Source: Nitrospirae bacterium JdFR-86
GTDB lineage: Bacteria; Nitrospirota; Thermodesulfovibrionia; Thermodesulfovibrionales; JdFR-86
Length of the DNA stretch: 52,671 nt
NCBI GenBank assembly: GCA_002011815.1
Contig: MTOV01000020.1
Coordinates: 54,942 to 107,612 of the forward strand
Direction: 5' to 3'
The notes under the pieces were generated by a model. The model was not told the origin of the DNA. It saw nothing but the letters and a program-made list of their open reading frames with translations, and searched no databases. Numbering within the stretch: position 1 is the stretch's first letter; every line of letters begins with the position of its first letter. The position numbers were made by a program, and so were the translations under genes. Of the stretch, positions 1 through 8,096 are shown piece by piece.

Positions 1-1
1 A

Positions 2-88
2 CTTGTCAAGGTAGCTGACCAGTGCGCTGTAAAAAAGACTATCATGAATCCACCGGAATTCGAGATCAGGACGGTTGTGCAGAAATAA
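2..88 (+). CDS. C-terminal end of an OsmC-like protein (partial)
   Basis: An open frame enters from the left edge and stops at TAA 86-88, leaving 28 codons. The peptide contains VADQCAVKKT followed by NPPEFEIRTVV. This resembles the end of OsmC/Ohr-family proteins, where a conserved cysteine sits in a C-x-V-x-x-T helix and a final beta strand follows. That family reduces organic peroxides or related thiol-reactive compounds. The frame stops three bases before the convergent PilZ gene's stop. The fragment is short, so the family call is tentative. Confidence 0.42.
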   Translation, partial: LVKVADQCAVKKTIMNPPEFEIRTVVQK

Positions 89-90
89 TC

Positions 91-765
91 TCAGGCAGCG
101 TTCTGCTCGATAAATTCCATTATAGACCTTGCGTCCGGTTCTGAGATTTCTTCAAAGAACACAGCCATGCCCGGAAGGGCTATTATCTTTTTGTCCTGTG
201 AGGCAGGATGCGAGATTATGCCCCGGTTGAGGTCATATCCAATGCTGTAAAGCACTTTGCCTACGGCTTCTATTTTGTTTTTTCCCTGAGGCAGTGAAAA
301 AGAAAGCTTAAGGCGTGAACCTTTTGGAGGAGGATTCAGGGTCGTAATAAACGCACCTTTGGCACTGAGAGTCTGGATTATGCTTTTGTAGTGCTTTTCC
401 TGAAATACATATTCTACATCTATGTTGACTGTTATTCTTGGAGAACTTCTTATAGGCAGACCTTTGGTGCCTGCCTTTCTGTAGACGATGTTGTTTACCC
501 TTGAGAGGATTTCCTCAGGGCTCATCTTGCTGTCCACTATCAGAAAGCCTGTCGTAGAAAGCAGGAGTTTAAAGAAGGATTCCTCGTCCTTGCCTGAGGT
601 GAAGGCATCATCGACTATTATCACATCGTAATCAGAGAGTTTTTTTGCATCTGTGAGGTCGCCCTCAAACAGCGTAACATCAAAGTCGCTTTCTTTCAGC
701 AGTTCAAACAATGTGGTCTTGAGGAATTTTGTTGAGCCTATAAGTACTATCTTTGCAATTGACAT
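91..765 (-). CDS. PilZ-domain protein with receiver-like N-terminus
   Basis: This 224-residue protein has two parts. Residues 1-95 look like a degenerate response-regulator receiver (KIVLIGSTKF, then DVIIVDD), without the usual acidic pocket and lysine arrangement. From about residue 103 there is a PilZ-type beta barrel (RSSPRITVNIDVEY... SAKGAFI... LKLSFSLP... GKVLYS). The canonical c-di-GMP-binding RxxxR and D/NxSxxG motifs are altered (ALSAKGAF replaces the second), so binding is uncertain. It lies one base downstream of the MinD-like ATPase and is surely co-transcribed with it. This suggests a role in polar localisation, pili or motility; that role is inference. Confidence 0.75.
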   Translation of the reverse strand: MSIAKIVLIGSTKFLKTTLFELLKESDFDVTLFEGDLTDAKKLSDYDVIIVDDAFTSGKDEESFFKLLLSTTGFLIVDSKMSPEEILSRVNNIVYRKAGTKGLPIRSSPRITVNIDVEYVFQEKHYKSIIQTLSAKGAFITTLNPPPKGSRLKLSFSLPQGKNKIEAVGKVLYSIGYDLNRGIISHPASQDKKIIALPGMAVFFEEISEPDARSIMEFIEQNAA

Positions 766-766
766 T

Positions 767-2053
767 TTAGTTTCCCTGTTCGCTCAGGGATTCTTTCAGT
801 TTTCCAGCCATTATGCCGGCTATTATTGCCCTGTGCTGCCATCTGACCCTTTCAAGCACGGTTTTCTGGAGGTCGGCACTGGGTTCCAGTTCCTTATAGT
901 CAGTGGCCTTTGAAAACAATATGCGTCCTCCGGAAAAGACAAGGGTAAGTATCTGGGCTTTTTCGACTCCGAGGTCTTCTGTCTGGACGTGTAAGGTTTT
1001 TCCTTCATAGACAACGACATCGGTAAGACCCATCTGTATTTTTGAAGCGCTTCCTGGTTTGTCTGGCGTGTAGTCTTCCTCAACCGTGACCTCGGGTTCC
1101 TCTGCGGTATCTTCTGCGTCTTTGGTTTCTTCCTGAGACACAGAGCCTGTTTCACTAACAGTTCTTTTGACAATCTTTGTTATGGAGCTTGAAATGGTGG
1201 AACTGCTTGACAGTATCAGGGGAGTCATTTTTCTTATGGATTTTTCGACCTCTATGTTATACCCTATGGTTCCCATGGGTGACAGTTTTACTCTGAGAAA
1301 TTGATGCGCAACCCCTGCCATTGCTTTGGAGACTTTTTCGCCTTCTGCCTCTGTTGCCATATTTACGATGAGTTTATAGCGGTTTTCCTGAAGTGCCTTG
1401 ATGATTCTTTCTGATGCCTCTTTGTCAATATCTTTTATCCTCTCTATTAGTTCGGACATATTCTTGACTTTACTGTCTTCGTCTTCAAGCATGGAGGTGA
1501 CTTCTTCCTTAATAAAAGGGGTGTCCGAAAACATCTTTATCAGCCTTCTGTTGACAGCCATCTTGAGGAATCCGTATGCATTCTGTATGGAGGTAGGGGC
1601 AGGGCTTGTTACGATGATGCCTACATCAGCCATGTTGAAGAAGTCTAAGTTGTTAAGGCTTGCTCCTGCGCCGATGTCGATTATCACATAGTCAGCCTCA
1701 AGGCTGGAGATTCCCCTGATTAGTTTCTGCTTCTGCGCATATCTGGGGTTTGCAAGCTCCAGAAAGTCTGCTGCTCCGCATATAAGCTGGAGGTTGTGTA
1801 TGGAGGTCGGGATAAGGATTTCATGGAATTTTTTAACCTTCTTTTTCAGAAAGTCTCCAAGGGTATATTCAGGGTATCTGATACCGAACAGGGTGTGTAT
1901 GTTTGCACCGCCGAGGTCTGCATCTACAAGGATTGTCCTGTATCCGCTTAGAGCCAGACCGCAGGCAAGGTTCGATGCAATGAAGCTTTTCCCTACACCA
2001 CCTTTGCCTCCGCCTACAGCCCATGTCTTTTCTTTAATCAGTCTCATGTCCAT
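767..2053 (-). CDS. MinD/FlhG-like P-loop ATPase with C-terminal extension
   Basis: A 428-residue ParA/MinD-superfamily ATPase. The deviant Walker A motif GGKGGVGKS is at about residues 14-22, with VDADLGGANIHTLFG at the switch-like position, and IDIGAGASLNNLDFF in place of the usual Walker B DTPAG. Such proteins dimerise on ATP and position polar machines (flagella, pili, chemoreceptors). After an acidic linker (residues 305-335) a C-terminal domain of about 90 residues contains YEGKTLHVQTEDLG and FSGGRILFSKATDY. I recognise this as a module recurring in deltaproteobacterial-type proteins but cannot name it. The downstream partner is a PilZ protein. The start is ATG 2053 or the ATG at 2047; no Shine-Dalgarno is visible for either. 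Confidence 0.82.
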   Translation of the reverse strand: MDMRLIKEKTWAVGGGKGGVGKSFIASNLACGLALSGYRTILVDADLGGANIHTLFGIRYPEYTLGDFLKKKVKKFHEILIPTSIHNLQLICGAADFLELANPRYAQKQKLIRGISSLEADYVIIDIGAGASLNNLDFFNMADVGIIVTSPAPTSIQNAYGFLKMAVNRRLIKMFSDTPFIKEEVTSMLEDEDSKVKNMSELIERIKDIDKEASERIIKALQENRYKLIVNMATEAEGEKVSKAMAGVAHQFLRVKLSPMGTIGYNIEVEKSIRKMTPLILSSSSTISSSITKIVKRTVSETGSVSQEETKDAEDTAEEPEVTVEEDYTPDKPGSASKIQMGLTDVVVYEGKTLHVQTEDLGVEKAQILTLVFSGGRILFSKATDYKELEPSADLQKTVLERVRWQHRAIIAGIMAGKLKESLSEQGN

Positions 2054-2055
2054 TA

Positions 2056-2085
2056 TATATTTAGGTTATTGCTTTTATTTGTCAA
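2056..2085 (-). promoter_or_regulatory. Candidate sigma-70 promoter of the MinD-like/PilZ operon
   Basis: On the minus strand TTGACA (2085-2080) is followed after 17-18 bases by AAATAT or AATATA. The predicted transcription start falls at or almost at the first ATG (2053), leaving little or no leader. Confidence 0.45.
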
Positions 2086-2151
2086 TACAGGGCGTTTTTT
2101 GAATAGTATTGGTAGATGGAGATTCTGTCCCCATTTTATTGAATTTTGTTC

Positions 2152-2181
2152 TTGACACGGGGTTTCTTTTTGATATATAAA
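2152..2181 (+). promoter_or_regulatory. Candidate sigma-70 promoter of the InsA-like gene
   Basis: TTGACA at 2152-2157 and TATAAA at 2176-2181 are separated by 18 bases. The position places transcription start near 2188, which argues that any coding start upstream of this point is not used. Confidence 0.5.
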
Positions 2182-2205
2182 AAAATCATGAGAGTTCTTA
2201 AGGAT

Positions 2206-2604
2206 ATGTCGGAGTTTTACTGCCCCAATAAAGAATGCAGTGATTACAGAAAAAGGGGACTTGGCAACATAGTAGTATATGATACATACGGAAGGGGCAG
2301 GAGGCGGCTTTTAAGGTGCAAAACGTGTAACCTGAAGTTTTCTGAAAGAAGGATTACATTCTCTTTTGGTCTCCACACCGACGAAAGCAAGATAAGGGAA
2401 GTTATGCGCTGTCTTTTAGCAGGGAAAAGCCTGAGGGCAACAGCAAGCTCCGCAGGGATAGATAAAGACACGGTCCACAGGATATGGAAGAAATTCGTTT
2501 CTTACTGTGAAGAATCAATGGACACTCTGATTAAGGAGTTTAATGTCGAGCTGGAGGACATCATTACCCTGCTTTATATGAGGAGCAGGAGAGCCGTAAG
2601 GTAA
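2206..2604 (+). CDS. IS1 InsA-like zinc-ribbon and helix-turn-helix protein
   Basis: The protein begins MSEFYCPNKEC and has a four-cysteine zinc ribbon (CPNKEC near residue 6, CKTC near residue 40). A helix-turn-helix follows (GKSLRATASSAGIDKDTVHRIWKKF). This is the architecture of the N-terminal InsA part of IS1-family transposases. No DDE catalytic partner follows and no inverted repeats are obvious around it, so it is either a solitary relic or a domesticated DNA-binding protein. The frame is open further upstream (2146, and an ATG at 2188), but the promoter at 2152-2181 overlaps that part. I chose ATG 2206; 2188 remains possible. Confidence 0.6.
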   Translation: MSEFYCPNKECSDYRKRGLGNIVVYDTYGRGRRRLLRCKTCNLKFSERRITFSFGLHTDESKIREVMRCLLAGKSLRATASSAGIDKDTVHRIWKKFVSYCEESMDTLIKEFNVELEDIITLLYMRSRRAVR

Positions 2605-2663
2605 ACAGTATACAATTACAGGGTGTATTGTTTTTATAGCGTTATCTCAGAAAAGAGGCAAAG

Positions 2664-3233
2664 GTGATAGGGGCAAAGCTCGGGCATTTCCTTGATAGAC
2701 CGCTTTATCCTCTGGCAAAAAGAATTAATGTAAGTCCAAACACCCTCACAATTTCAGGATTTATAATAACCACACTGGCAGCAATCGTCATTGCAAAGAA
2801 TCTCAGACTGGGTGGTATCCTTATACTGATTGGTGGTCTTCTTGATATGTTTGACGGCATAGTAGCAAGGACGAACGGGAAGGTTACAGAGTTTGGAGCG
2901 TTTCTTGATTCCGTGCTTGACAGGTTCTCGGATGCATTTGTTTTCTTAGGGCTTGCATGGTATCTGGAGGCTAACAATGAGCATATAGGTGTCTTTCTTG
3001 CCCTTGGAACAATGCTGGGTGCATTTCTCATAAGCTACATAAGGGCAAGGGCAGAAGGGCTTGGAAAAGAATGTAAAACCGGTCTAATGGAAAGACCTGA
3101 AAGAATCGTGGTTTTGACCCTGGGTGCAATAAGCGGATGGATAATGCCTACCCTTTGGCTCATGTTCTTCCTTACTTACCTGACTGTCTTTCAGAGAATC
3201 TACCATGTCTGGAAGTCTATGAAACAAGGGTGA
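2664..3233 (+). CDS. CDP-alcohol phosphatidyltransferase family membrane protein
   Basis: A 189-residue multi-pass membrane enzyme starting at GTG 2664. It carries the full family signature Dx2DGx2ARx8Gx3Dx3D (DMFDGIVART, then GAFLDSVLD, residues about 61-87). This motif binds the CDP moiety and divalent metal and transfers a phosphatidyl group to an alcohol at the inner membrane. The acceptor (glycerol-3-phosphate, inositol phosphate or other) cannot be read from the sequence. The length is typical of PgsA-like and inositol-phosphate-using members. It stands between an InsA-like gene and a TauE exporter, which gives no clue to its pathway. Confidence 0.85.
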   Translation: MIGAKLGHFLDRPLYPLAKRINVSPNTLTISGFIITTLAAIVIAKNLRLGGILILIGGLLDMFDGIVARTNGKVTEFGAFLDSVLDRFSDAFVFLGLAWYLEANNEHIGVFLALGTMLGAFLISYIRARAEGLGKECKTGLMERPERIVVLTLGAISGWIMPTLWLMFFLTYLTVFQRIYHVWKSMKQG

Positions 3234-3244
3234 ATAACCCTTGT
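3224..3244 (+). terminator. Hairpin at the end of the phosphatidyltransferase gene
   Basis: An 8-bp perfect inverted repeat, ACAAGGGT / ACCCTTGT with a 5-base loop, overlaps the stop codon. No U-tract follows, so termination would be weak or factor-dependent. Confidence 0.35.
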
Positions 3245-3312
3245 AACTGCCTCTGCTTAGCAAAAGAGCATTTTTCAGCCTATGTTTTTAAACCTGAGAT
3301 TTGGATTTATTC

Positions 3313-3342
3313 TTGACGGTTCGGCAGGGGGTGTTGTATTAT
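3313..3342 (+). promoter_or_regulatory. Candidate sigma-70 promoter of the first TauE operon
   Basis: TTGACG (3313-3318) and TATTAT (3337-3342) are separated by 18 bases, about 78 bases upstream of the chosen start codon at 3420. Confidence 0.45.
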
Positions 3343-3419
3343 TATAAAATTTGTTTCAAGATTAAATAGCATGTTGCTATATGAAACGAAACTTGAAAAG
3401 TAAGGGAGGAAAGCGGCTG

Positions 3420-4388
3420 GTGAATGTACGGAAGTTTTTAATGATTTCGGTTGTTATTATTTCTTTATTAGTTTTGGCGGGTTCTCTGGTGTATGCATCT
3501 GCCGGTTCAGAAGTGGCTTCTGAGGCGGCATCTTCAGGTACTCAAAAGGCATGGTGGTTCTGGCCTCTTGTTTTATTTATACTGTCGTTTGTATTAGGTG
3601 TGTTTGCGGTGCTTGCAGGTGTTGGCGGTGGAGTTCTTTATGTGCCTATTGTAAGCGGGTTCTTGCCTTTTCACCTTGATTTCGTAAGAGGGGCAGGGTT
3701 GATAGTTGCCCTTACAGGCGCACTGGCTGCAGGACCAGGGCTTCTTAGAAAAGGGATGGCTGACCTTCGGCTGGCAATACCAGTAGCATTGATTGCCTCA
3801 ACCTGTGCAATAGTCGGAGCAATGTTAGGTCTTGCACTTCCTACAAATGTAGTTCAGACACTTTTGGGTGCTACCATACTTTTTATAGTTTTCATAATGA
3901 TTAAGGCGAAAAAATCTGAATTTCCTGATGTTCCCAAACCTGATGCTCTGTCTCAGGCGTTAAGGATAATGGGCGTGTATTACGAGCCTACTTTAGGAAG
4001 AGATGTTAACTGGCAGATTCACAGGACGCCACTTGGACTTACATTGTTTGTTGTCATAGGTGTAATGGCAGGCATGTTTGGTCTTGGAGCTGGATGGGCA
4101 AATGTGCCGGTGCTTAACCTGGTAATGGGAGCACCTATAAAGATTTCAGTTGCAACCAGTAAGTTCCTGCTTTCGATAACAGACACATCCGCTGCATGGG
4201 TGTATCTTAATAAAGGTGCAGTGCTTCCTTTGATGGTTGTTCCCTCGGTTGTTGGAATCATGCTCGGCTCGTTCGTTGGTGTGAGGGTTCTTGCAGTGAC
4301 AAAGCCTGCGATAATCAGGATCATGGTTATAATAGTGCTTGGCATTGCAGGCATAAAGGCACTATTGAAAGGGCTTGGAATAGGCTAA
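3420..4388 (+). CDS. TauE/SafE-family sulfite or organosulfur exporter
   Basis: A membrane permease of about 322 residues with a cleavable-looking or uncleaved N-terminal hydrophobic segment (FLMISVVIISLLVLAGSLVYA). It then has the family's two glycine-rich halves (LAGVGGGVLYVPIV near residue 70 and MFGLGAGWANVPVLNLV near residue 230), each followed by several membrane helices. The family moves sulfite, sulfoacetate, taurine-derived compounds or related anions across the inner membrane. GTG 3420 is preferred because AGGGAGGA lies just upstream; an in-frame ATG at 3381 has no ribosome site. It is followed after 28 bases by a small membrane protein. A second, longer TauE gene is at 8861. Confidence 0.82.
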   Translation: MNVRKFLMISVVIISLLVLAGSLVYASAGSEVASEAASSGTQKAWWFWPLVLFILSFVLGVFAVLAGVGGGVLYVPIVSGFLPFHLDFVRGAGLIVALTGALAAGPGLLRKGMADLRLAIPVALIASTCAIVGAMLGLALPTNVVQTLLGATILFIVFIMIKAKKSEFPDVPKPDALSQALRIMGVYYEPTLGRDVNWQIHRTPLGLTLFVVIGVMAGMFGLGAGWANVPVLNLVMGAPIKISVATSKFLLSITDTSAAWVYLNKGAVLPLMVVPSVVGIMLGSFVGVRVLAVTKPAIIRIMVIIVLGIAGIKALLKGLGIG

Positions 4389-4416
4389 TTATAAAATGTC
4401 TTAAGGAGGGAGAATA

Positions 4417-4827
4417 ATGGCTCCGAAAGCAACAGAAGAACAAGTTCTTTATGGAAATATTCTTAATAAAGGCATGCTGATAGGCTTAGCAGGTCTTATT
4501 ATTACGTTTGTAATCTATGCTCTTGGCATTTTAACGCCTAAGATACCGCTGGGAGAGGTTCAGAACTACTGGGTAATGCCGGTGAATGAGTATCTGCACA
4601 AAAGTGGTATACATGCAGGATGGGCATGGATTGGAAATCTGAAGTATGGCGACATGCTTAACTTTATCCCCATAGCGTTTCTTTCAGCACTGACTATTAT
4701 ATGTTATATAGCTATTATCCCAGGGCTTCTGCGTAAGAAAGATATGGCTTATGCAGTGCTTGCTATCGTGGAAGTGATTGTTCTGTGTGTTGCCGCCTCA
4801 GGAGTTTTAGGCACAGGCGGACATTAA
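4417..4827 (+). CDS. Small four-helix membrane protein paired with TauE
   Basis: A 136-residue protein with about three to four hydrophobic segments (GMLIGLAGLIITFVIYALGIL, FIPIAFLSALTIICYIAII, YAVLAIVEVIVLCVAASGVLG). It is preceded by AAGGAGGG with good spacing. It resembles the DUF1634-type small membrane proteins often placed next to TauE/SafE permeases and is probably an accessory subunit of the exporter encoded immediately upstream. I do not recognise catalytic residues. The domain assignment is by length, topology and neighbourhood only. Confidence 0.65.
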   Translation: MAPKATEEQVLYGNILNKGMLIGLAGLIITFVIYALGILTPKIPLGEVQNYWVMPVNEYLHKSGIHAGWAWIGNLKYGDMLNFIPIAFLSALTIICYIAIIPGLLRKKDMAYAVLAIVEVIVLCVAASGVLGTGGH

Positions 4828-4858
4828 TGCGCAGGTAAGCCTGTAATCATCATTAGAC

Positions 4859-4907
4859 ATATGGGGCTTGGGGGGAGGATTCAGTTTTCCTCAAGCCCAT
4901 ATTTTTT
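4859..4907. terminator. Shared terminator between convergent TauE operon and NtrC gene
   Basis: An inverted repeat (ATATGGGGCTTG with TCAAGCCCATAT) closes a hairpin and is followed by a T-run on the plus strand (4902-4907). It overlaps the 3' end of the regulator gene, and its A/T-rich flanks could serve both directions. Confidence 0.6.
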
Positions 4908-6242
4908 GAGTTTTCTCCAGAGTGATACCCTGTCTATGCCGAGAGCCTGTGCGGCAAGAGTTTTGTTGCCTCCGACCTCTTTTAAGACCCATCTTATATA
5001 AGCTGTCTCCTGCTCTTCGAGTGTGGGAATTCTGCCTTCTTTTCTTCTAAAGGTCTTTATACTCAACTCCTTGAGGTCTTCAGGCAAGTGGGCTGTTTGT
5101 ATGGTATTGCCGTTTGACAGGGCTACGCCTCTTTCTATGATGTTTTCAAGCTCTCTTACATTGCCCGGAAAATCATAGTTCATCAGGGTCTCCATGACAT
5201 CAGGTGATATCTCGGTTACATTTTTTTGCATAAGGGTTGCATATTTTTTCAGGAAGTACTGACTCAAGAGCGGGATATCCTCTTTTCGTTCAGACAGTGG
5301 CGGCAGGTGGAGCGTCACTACATTGAGCCTGAAGTATAAGTCCTGCCTGAACTGCCCTGCCTTTATGGCGTGCTGAAGGTCTCTGTTTGTCGCTGCTATG
5401 ATTCGGACATTTACTTTTATAGGCTCTGTGCCACCGACTCTTAATACCTCTTTTTCCTGTATGACCCTAAGCAGTTTGACCTGCATGGTAGGAGGCATTT
5501 CGGTTATCTCATCTAGGAACAGAGTTCCGCCGGATGCCGTTTCTATCAGTCCTTTTTTTAGTGTTGTTGCACCTGTGAATGCGCCTTTTTCATGTCCGAA
5601 CAGTTCATTGGAAAGCAATTCCTCTGTAAATGCCCCGCAATTTATGGCAAAGAAGGGCCCTTCTGCCCTGTGGCTCATGAAATGTATATATCTTGCAAAA
5701 AGCTCTTTACCTGTGCCGCTCTCACCTGTTATGAGTATGTTGCAGTCAGTCGGCGCAATCTGTCTTGACGTCTCAAGCAGTCCCTGCATTACCGGGTTCT
5801 GGGTTATAATTTTTACCTTTCCCTTAAATCTTTCTATCTGTTCCCTCAGTTGGGTGTTTTCCTTTTTAAGTCTGACTTTCTCTATAGCTTCTCTGACAAC
5901 CTTTCTTACCACATCGAGCTTAAATGGTTTTGCTATGTAGTCATAAGCGCCTTTCTTCATCGTTTCAACAGCGGATGGTATCGTCGCATAGGCTGTAATC
6001 ATTATTACCTCTGTATCCGGATAGAGGGTTTTACATTTTTCCAGTACCTCCACTCCGTCGACTTTCTCCATCCTTAAATCTGTGAGCACGACGTCGAATT
6101 CCTGCGTTTCAAGGATTTTCAAGGCGTTCGGTCCACTCAGTGTCCCTGTCACCTCGTAACCTTCCTTCTTCATAACATGCTCAAGATTTTTAAGTGCTGT
6201 TTTTTCGTCTTCTACTATCAGGATTTTTCCCTTGTATACCAT
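4881..6242 (-). CDS. NtrC-family sigma-54-dependent response regulator
   Basis: 453 residues in three domains. A receiver occupies residues 1-120 (phospho-acceptor D55 in VVLTDLRM, acidic pair VEDE, lysine in AKPF). An AAA+ sigma-54 activator domain spans about 140-375, with Walker A GESGTGKE, the sigma-54 contact loop GAFTGA, Walker B GGTLFLDEI and the R-finger region. A Fis-type helix-turn-helix is at the C-terminus (NKTLAAQALGIDRVSLWRKLKKYG). It is two bases downstream of its cognate kinase. A sigma-54 promoter-like site lies upstream of the divergent operon at 7899, which is the most obvious target. Confidence 0.95.
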   Translation of the reverse strand: MVYKGKILIVEDEKTALKNLEHVMKKEGYEVTGTLSGPNALKILETQEFDVVLTDLRMEKVDGVEVLEKCKTLYPDTEVIMITAYATIPSAVETMKKGAYDYIAKPFKLDVVRKVVREAIEKVRLKKENTQLREQIERFKGKVKIITQNPVMQGLLETSRQIAPTDCNILITGESGTGKELFARYIHFMSHRAEGPFFAINCGAFTEELLSNELFGHEKGAFTGATTLKKGLIETASGGTLFLDEITEMPPTMQVKLLRVIQEKEVLRVGGTEPIKVNVRIIAATNRDLQHAIKAGQFRQDLYFRLNVVTLHLPPLSERKEDIPLLSQYFLKKYATLMQKNVTEISPDVMETLMNYDFPGNVRELENIIERGVALSNGNTIQTAHLPEDLKELSIKTFRRKEGRIPTLEEQETAYIRWVLKEVGGNKTLAAQALGIDRVSLWRKLKKYGLEEN

Positions 6243-6244
6243 TT

Positions 6245-7648
6245 TTAAGACTCCTTTAAAGGTAGTTTAATCAAAAAAGTGGTTCCACGCCCTGGCTGGC
6301 TGTCCACGGTTATGGAGCCGCCATGTTCTTCAACTATGTTATGCACTATAAACAGTCCCAATCCGTAGCCCTTCTTGTGCTTCTTGCTGGAGAAGAAGGG
6401 GTCGAATATCTGGTCAATTACCTCTGTTTCTATGCCTACACCCGTGTCCGTTACTCTGAGTTCAACCATGTTGTCCTTAATCTTTCTTGCGGTAATGGAA
6501 ATCTCTCCTTCGTGCGGGATTGCTTCGATACTGTTTTTTATAAGATTTAATAACATCTGCTGGATTTTTTGTTTGTCTGCAAACAGTGTAAGGTCTTCGG
6601 GAATGTCGAGAGTTATGCTGACTTTTGTTGGCACTTCTCCCTTGATAAATCGTATAGTCTCGTTGACAGCCTTTTTGAGGAAGAAGGGGCTTTTTTCACC
6701 TGTTTTTGAAAATTCCAGCAGTGACCGCACTACATCCCTTGCCCTGTCTGTGTCTTTTTCTATCTGAGACAGAAGTTCCTTCTTGTATTCCAGATCCGCG
6801 GTCTCTATTTCCTCCTTAAGTATCTCGCAGGAGGTGGAGATGTTGGAGAGGGGATTGTTAAGCTCATGTGCCACACCAAAAAGCAGTGTGCCAAGGGATG
6901 CCAGTTTCTCTGACTGCACGAGATGTCTTTGTCTTGCATCCAGTTCGAGAATCATGCGGTTGAATGCATTATTGAGTGATACGAATTCTCTGTCCCGGTA
7001 TTTTATAGGCATGAGTGAGAATTCTCCGTCAGCGATTCTCTTCATGTGCTTTTCAAGCATCCAAAGGGGTTTAGCAAACATCCTGTAATATATGGCACCG
7101 ACTACAAAGCCTGTAAATACAAGAAATGCCACTGATATTAAAAGGGTTTTCTTTGCAGACCGGAGGGTTGTCTGCATGACTCTCCTTTCAGTCTTGGATA
7201 TGCTCTCTGCAATTGTTACGATTGTTTTGCCTTTTTTCCGCACTGCCTCTTCCCATTTCCATTTGGCTATCTCTCCCTGAGGAATGCGGTCAGCTTCAAG
7301 CAGTTGTTTGTAGTCTTTTATATTGTCTCGTAGGTTATGAATAACCTCTGGTGTGGCAAATAGTCCGAATTCTTTACTGTTTTTTTCTAAAAGGTTTTCC
7401 GCCTTGTTTACATAAAATAAAAGCTCCTCATAGTCTTCATCTTGCTCATAAAGAAAGTAATTTTTCTCAAAACGCCTTATCTCCAGTGTCGTATCGAACA
7501 AATCAGAGACCATTTCCCCTGAAACAACCATATCCTCAACAGTATTAAGGCTCTTCCAGTTTGCCGCGACAACACCGAACATCAAGATGAGCCCAATGAA
7601 ATACCCTAAGAATATTTTTTGCCTGAGGCTTCTCGGATACAAGTCCAT
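6245..7648 (-). CDS. Membrane sensor histidine kinase, partner of the NtrC-type regulator
   Basis: 467 residues. An N-terminal membrane helix (IFLGYFIGLILMFGVVAA) is followed by a periplasmic helical sensor region of about 130 residues (four-helix-bundle type) and a second membrane helix (LLISVAFLVFTGFVVGAIYY). Then come a HAMP linker, a HisKA domain with the phospho-histidine in FGVAHELNNPLSN, and an HATPase domain with N box (QQMLLNLIKNSIEA), DTGVGI and GYGLGL. It is transcribed divergently from the 7899-10219 operon and directly precedes the response regulator. The signal is unknown; the neighbourhood suggests a sulfur-oxyanion or envelope cue. Confidence 0.93.
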   Translation of the reverse strand: MDLYPRSLRQKIFLGYFIGLILMFGVVAANWKSLNTVEDMVVSGEMVSDLFDTTLEIRRFEKNYFLYEQDEDYEELLFYVNKAENLLEKNSKEFGLFATPEVIHNLRDNIKDYKQLLEADRIPQGEIAKWKWEEAVRKKGKTIVTIAESISKTERRVMQTTLRSAKKTLLISVAFLVFTGFVVGAIYYRMFAKPLWMLEKHMKRIADGEFSLMPIKYRDREFVSLNNAFNRMILELDARQRHLVQSEKLASLGTLLFGVAHELNNPLSNISTSCEILKEEIETADLEYKKELLSQIEKDTDRARDVVRSLLEFSKTGEKSPFFLKKAVNETIRFIKGEVPTKVSITLDIPEDLTLFADKQKIQQMLLNLIKNSIEAIPHEGEISITARKIKDNMVELRVTDTGVGIETEVIDQIFDPFFSSKKHKKGYGLGLFIVHNIVEEHGGSITVDSQPGRGTTFLIKLPLKES

Positions 7649-7669
7649 ACATTATGTTAATTCATTTTT

Positions 7670-7684
7670 ATTGCAAATTGCAAT
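7670..7684. promoter_or_regulatory. Possible activator-binding inverted repeat upstream of the sigma-54 promoter
   Basis: ATTGCAA-A-TTGCAAT is a perfect 7-bp inverted repeat with a one-base centre, about 170 bases upstream of the sigma-54 element. A second, imperfect repeat (TTGTTGCA and TGAAACAA) lies at about 7754-7772. Distance and symmetry fit an NtrC-type upstream activating site, but this is not proven. Confidence 0.35.
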
Positions 7685-7846
7685 AGTAGCCTTCAGAGAT
7701 GAAACAGTTGATTTAAGGCTTTACATAAAGGATTTGGGGGGAGAATTCACTTTTTGTTGCATAATGAAACAATTTCTTTGAAGGCGGATTTCTCCCGGTG
7801 GTGATTATTTTCAATGATATCAAGGGGTTATGTAAATGATGTTTTC

Positions 7847-7862
7847 TGGCATGGATGTTGTT
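7847..7862 (+). promoter_or_regulatory. Sigma-54 (RpoN) promoter of the small-protein/USP/TauE operon
   Basis: TGGCATG-N4-TTGTT matches the -24/-12 consensus TGGCACG-N4-TTGC(A/T) at nearly all key positions, with correct spacing between the GG and the G of the -12 element. It lies 36 bases upstream of the first ATG of the operon and next to an NtrC-family activator gene. Confidence 0.7.
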
Positions 7863-7898
7863 TTATAAGAATATGAAGTTCAACATGAGGAGGGAAAC

Positions 7899-8081
7899 AT
7901 GGGATTGATGAAAAAGCTTGAGGACATTTTTTCAGCAGTTGCCTTTGCAGAGGCAGGCGAGTTCGACACGGCAAGGCAGATACTTAAAGAGGCAGGGCAT
8001 TCCGATGCAGCGACTGAAGAAAAGGATATCCGTGTGCAGAGGGATGACACCGAGTCGACAGTTGCGGTAACAGGGAAGTAA
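7899..8081 (+). CDS. Small 60-residue protein with AEAGEFDTARQ motif
   Basis: First gene behind the sigma-54 promoter, preceded by GAGGAGGG. The peptide MGLMKKLEDIFSAVAFAEAGEFDTARQIL is nearly repeated at the N-terminus of the next gene; its remaining tail is polar and acidic. The repeated part is predicted helical and looks like a half tetratricopeptide-type hairpin. I do not recognise a family function. Conservation of the motif between two adjacent genes suggests a docking or regulatory segment shared by members of this operon. Confidence 0.7.
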   Translation: MGLMKKLEDIFSAVAFAEAGEFDTARQILKEAGHSDAATEEKDIRVQRDDTESTVAVTGK

Positions 8082-8096
8082 GGGCGTTATTTTACC

